DNA of 6,937 bases from Gemmatimonadota bacterium (GTDB lineage Bacteria; Gemmatimonadota; Gemmatimonadetes; Longimicrobiales; Gaopeijiaceae), in NCBI GenBank assembly GCA_007129525.1, contig SKVI01000239.1, positions 1 through 6,937 on the forward strand, read 5' to 3'. The notes under the pieces are model-generated. The model saw nothing but the letters and a program-made list of their open reading frames with translations. It was not told the DNA's origin and searched no databases. The position numbers were made by a program, and so were the translations under genes. Shown here piece by piece: positions 5,794 to 6,937 of this stretch; position 1 is the stretch's first letter; every line of letters begins with the position of its first letter.

Positions 5794-5805
5794 CGGTCCG
5801 GACCG
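5794..5805. other. 12-bp perfect palindrome between convergent genes
   Basis: CGGTCCGGACCG lies 8 bases after the DUF1499 stop, inside the 93-bp gap between convergent genes. A self-complementary sequence without a loop is not a standard terminator hairpin, and no T tract follows on either side. It could bind a dimeric protein or be chance in GC-rich DNA. Confidence 0.25.
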
Positions 5806-5878
5806 CCCTCACTACGATGGCGGCGGGTTGTCGCTGGGGGCGGTGGGCGGAAGGAAGGCGCCGTCCTCCCGATGAGAG

Positions 5879-6499
5879 TCAGTGCGTGGGCTCGGTGTCC
5901 TCGTATCCCCAGGGCGCTGGAGGGGGCTCCACCGGCTCGGTGAGATCGAAGGCCCAGCGGAGGGCATCGTCGAAGGTGCTCCGGGTCAGTCGGTAGCTGA
6001 AGACCTCGCCGGGCGTGATCTCCATTCGCCAGATGTTTCGGACCGCGCCGGGGACCAGCTCACCGATGACCTCGCGCGTGAAGGCGTCGGCAGGGAAGGT
6101 CTGGATCCCCTCCGTTCCCACCTCCTCGGTATCTCCCCCGTACTGGGTGACCTCCTCCTCGCTGCCGTCCGGGTAGCGGTGATCGTGCTTCAACCGAAGG
6201 CCTTCGTCGGTGCGGGTCAGGATCCAGGTGCGGGAGCGATTCCAGTCTTCCTCCTCTTCGTCGTGGACGTGGACGGGAATCCGGATCTCGTCGGCGTAGC
6301 ACTGGCGTACGTGCATGACGAAGGGCGCGTCCACCCGCTCGAAGGCTTGTCCGCAGAGCTCGAGGATCGAGCTCCAGAAGGCGTCCTGCTCTGCGGGGAG
6401 CTCGTGCTGGGAGTCGGCGAGGAGCTCCTGTTGGGCATGGACCGGTCCGGTCCCGAGGAGGAGGCCCAGGGAAGCGATGACGAGGATGGCGAGACGCAT
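5879..6499 (-). CDS. Small secreted protein of unknown function (KHDHR / YGGDT family)
   Basis: 206 residues. A clear signal peptide (MRLAILVIASLGLLLGTGPV, cleavage near HAQQ) sends it to the periplasm or outside. Conserved-looking segments in the mature part are FWSSILELCGQAFE (41-54), FVMHVRQCYADEIRIPVHV (60-78), TWILTRTDEGLRLKHDHRYP (91-110), QYGGDT (119-124), NIWRMEITPGEVFSYRLTR (155-173) and RWAFDLTEPV plus a PPPAPWG end. I recall a family of uncharacterised secreted proteins sharing RSRTWxxTRTxxGLRLKHDHRxxDGS and YGGDT; no function is known. Relative to that memory this copy looks shorter between LCGQAFE and MHVRQC and carries an extra acidic run HDEEEEDW at 79-86. C49 and C67 could form a disulfide. 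The start is the ATG just before the signal peptide; no Shine-Dalgarno is visible, and the frame extends upstream to 6628 without a better start. Its 3' end faces the DUF1499 gene. Confidence 0.78.
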   Translation of the reverse strand: MRLAILVIASLGLLLGTGPVHAQQELLADSQHELPAEQDAFWSSILELCGQAFERVDAPFVMHVRQCYADEIRIPVHVHDEEEEDWNRSRTWILTRTDEGLRLKHDHRYPDGSEEEVTQYGGDTEEVGTEGIQTFPADAFTREVIGELVPGAVRNIWRMEITPGEVFSYRLTRSTFDDALRWAFDLTEPVEPPPAPWGYEDTEPTH

Positions 6500-6545
6500 G
6501 GGCGAAATGGGGAGGAAGGGAACGATAGCCACGGGCGGAACGGGG

Positions 6546-6574
6546 AAGATCCTTCCCGGAGGGGTGCGGGTCAA
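6546..6574 (-). promoter_or_regulatory. Candidate promoter of the small secreted protein gene
   Basis: The minus strand reads TTGACC (6574-6569, 5 of 6 to the -35 consensus) and, 17 bases later, GATCTT (6551-6546, 3 of 6 to the -10). A transcript would start near 6539 and give a leader of about 40 bases. The -10 box is poor, so this is tentative. Confidence 0.3.
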
Positions 6575-6732
6575 CTGCCGTGCGGAATGGGGCCTTCCCA
6601 TTCTCCTCTGGGGGCTGCAGGAGAACACGTTTGCACTGGGGGTCGAGGGCGGAGTCGTGGTCCGCGACCCCCGCGAGCGTGGCCCGTTACGCCGGCAGAC
6701 CTGGCCATCCGCGTAGAGCCGGGTGGAGCCCC

Positions 6733-6797
6733 TTCACACCCGCGGACGCGTCTCTCACTCCCACGGATCGAGCCATTCACTCCGGCGGATCGAGGCC
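6733..6797. repeat. Degenerate 21-22-bp tandem repeats spanning the 3' end of the right-edge gene
   Basis: Three units start at 6733, 6754 and 6776 (spacing 21 and 22). Units 2 and 3 agree at 17 of 22 positions, sharing TCACTCC and CGGATCGAG; unit 1 is more diverged (TTCACACCCGCGGACGCG). The third unit encodes the last residues and stop codon of the right-edge minus-strand gene; the other two lie past the stop. A weak hairpin (CGGGTG 6720-6725 with CACCCG 6737-6742) overlaps the outer unit, but without a T tract. Confidence 0.6.
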
Positions 6798-6937
6798 CTC
6801 TTGGAAGCGGTCCAGCTTCTCCGGGCTCACCACCTTCCGGCACGAGCCGGTGGTGTTGGTGGGCCGGATTCCGCGGAAGCGGTGGGTCTCCACCATGTCC
6901 CGCACCGGGTCGTCCGCCACGCTGGCCGGCACCGCCA
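6777..6937 (-). CDS. C-terminal 52 residues of an unidentified protein (5' part outside window)
   Basis: The frame is open from the right edge to TGA at 6779-6777. It reads AVPASVADDPVRDMVETHRF, then RGIRPTNTTGSCRKVVSPEK and LDRFQEGLDPPE. Two things support real coding: the helix-like composition with balanced charges, and G/C at most third positions. The conserved-looking core is RGIRPTNTTGSCRKVVS, ending with a helix that would close a larger domain. I do not recognise the family, and no catalytic residue can be claimed; the Cys in GSCRK is the only notable candidate. The final codons (LDPPE and stop) lie in a degenerate tandem repeat, so the exact C-terminus may have been altered by duplication. 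The next gene on the same strand begins 278 bp downstream, so it is not a tight operon. Confidence 0.65.
   Translation of the reverse strand, partial: AVPASVADDPVRDMVETHRFRGIRPTNTTGSCRKVVSPEKLDRFQEGLDPPE

Noticed and set aside
1..6937. tRNA, rRNA, insertion sequences, attachment sites, phage or defence genes
   Set aside because: None was seen on either strand by reading: no transposase or integrase motifs, no terminal inverted repeats, no cloverleaf-like stretch. A structural RNA search was not possible here.

Overview
The window is GC-rich DNA with strong G/C preference at third codon positions, from a Gram-negative bacterium. The evidence for an outer membrane is one lipoprotein, one predicted outer-membrane beta-barrel and several Sec signal peptides. 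The mix of a BTAD/SARP-type regulator, a large exported protein with carboxypeptidase-regulatory-like repeats, and poorly characterised secreted proteins resembles Gemmatimonadota or a similar soil/marine lineage. That placement is an inference from gene content, not a phylogenetic result.

Layout. A BTAD-family transcriptional activator (minus strand, 1-608) runs off the left edge. It is divergent from a secreted single-domain cupin (812-1294). Their 203-bp shared spacer holds three 11-bp direct repeats, the spacing expected for SARP-type operators. A roughly 400-bp stretch (1295-1699) has no intact gene but may hold the relic of a SnoaL/NTF2-like gene. Two minus-strand genes follow: a 588-residue exported protein with carboxypeptidase-regulatory-like beta-sandwich domains (1700-3466) and a 164-residue helical/coiled-coil protein (3650-4144). 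After a 279-bp divergent spacer with four tandem 19-bp repeats comes a two-gene plus-strand operon: an outer-membrane beta-barrel (4424-5233) and a DUF1499 lipoprotein (5243-5785). Facing it is a small secreted protein of unknown function (5879-6499, minus). The right edge holds the last 52 codons of an unidentified minus-strand gene, whose 3' end is embedded in degenerate 21-22-bp tandem repeats.

How the genes relate. The only convincing operon is the beta-barrel plus DUF1499 lipoprotein pair, which suggests a joint envelope role. The BTAD regulator may control itself and/or the cupin through the shared spacer. Most other products are exported. I see no defence system, mobile element, CRISPR array, tRNA or rRNA, and no clear novel multi-gene system. 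The most testable observations are the 11-bp repeat array, the two unrelated tandem repeat arrays, and the beta-barrel/DUF1499 pair.
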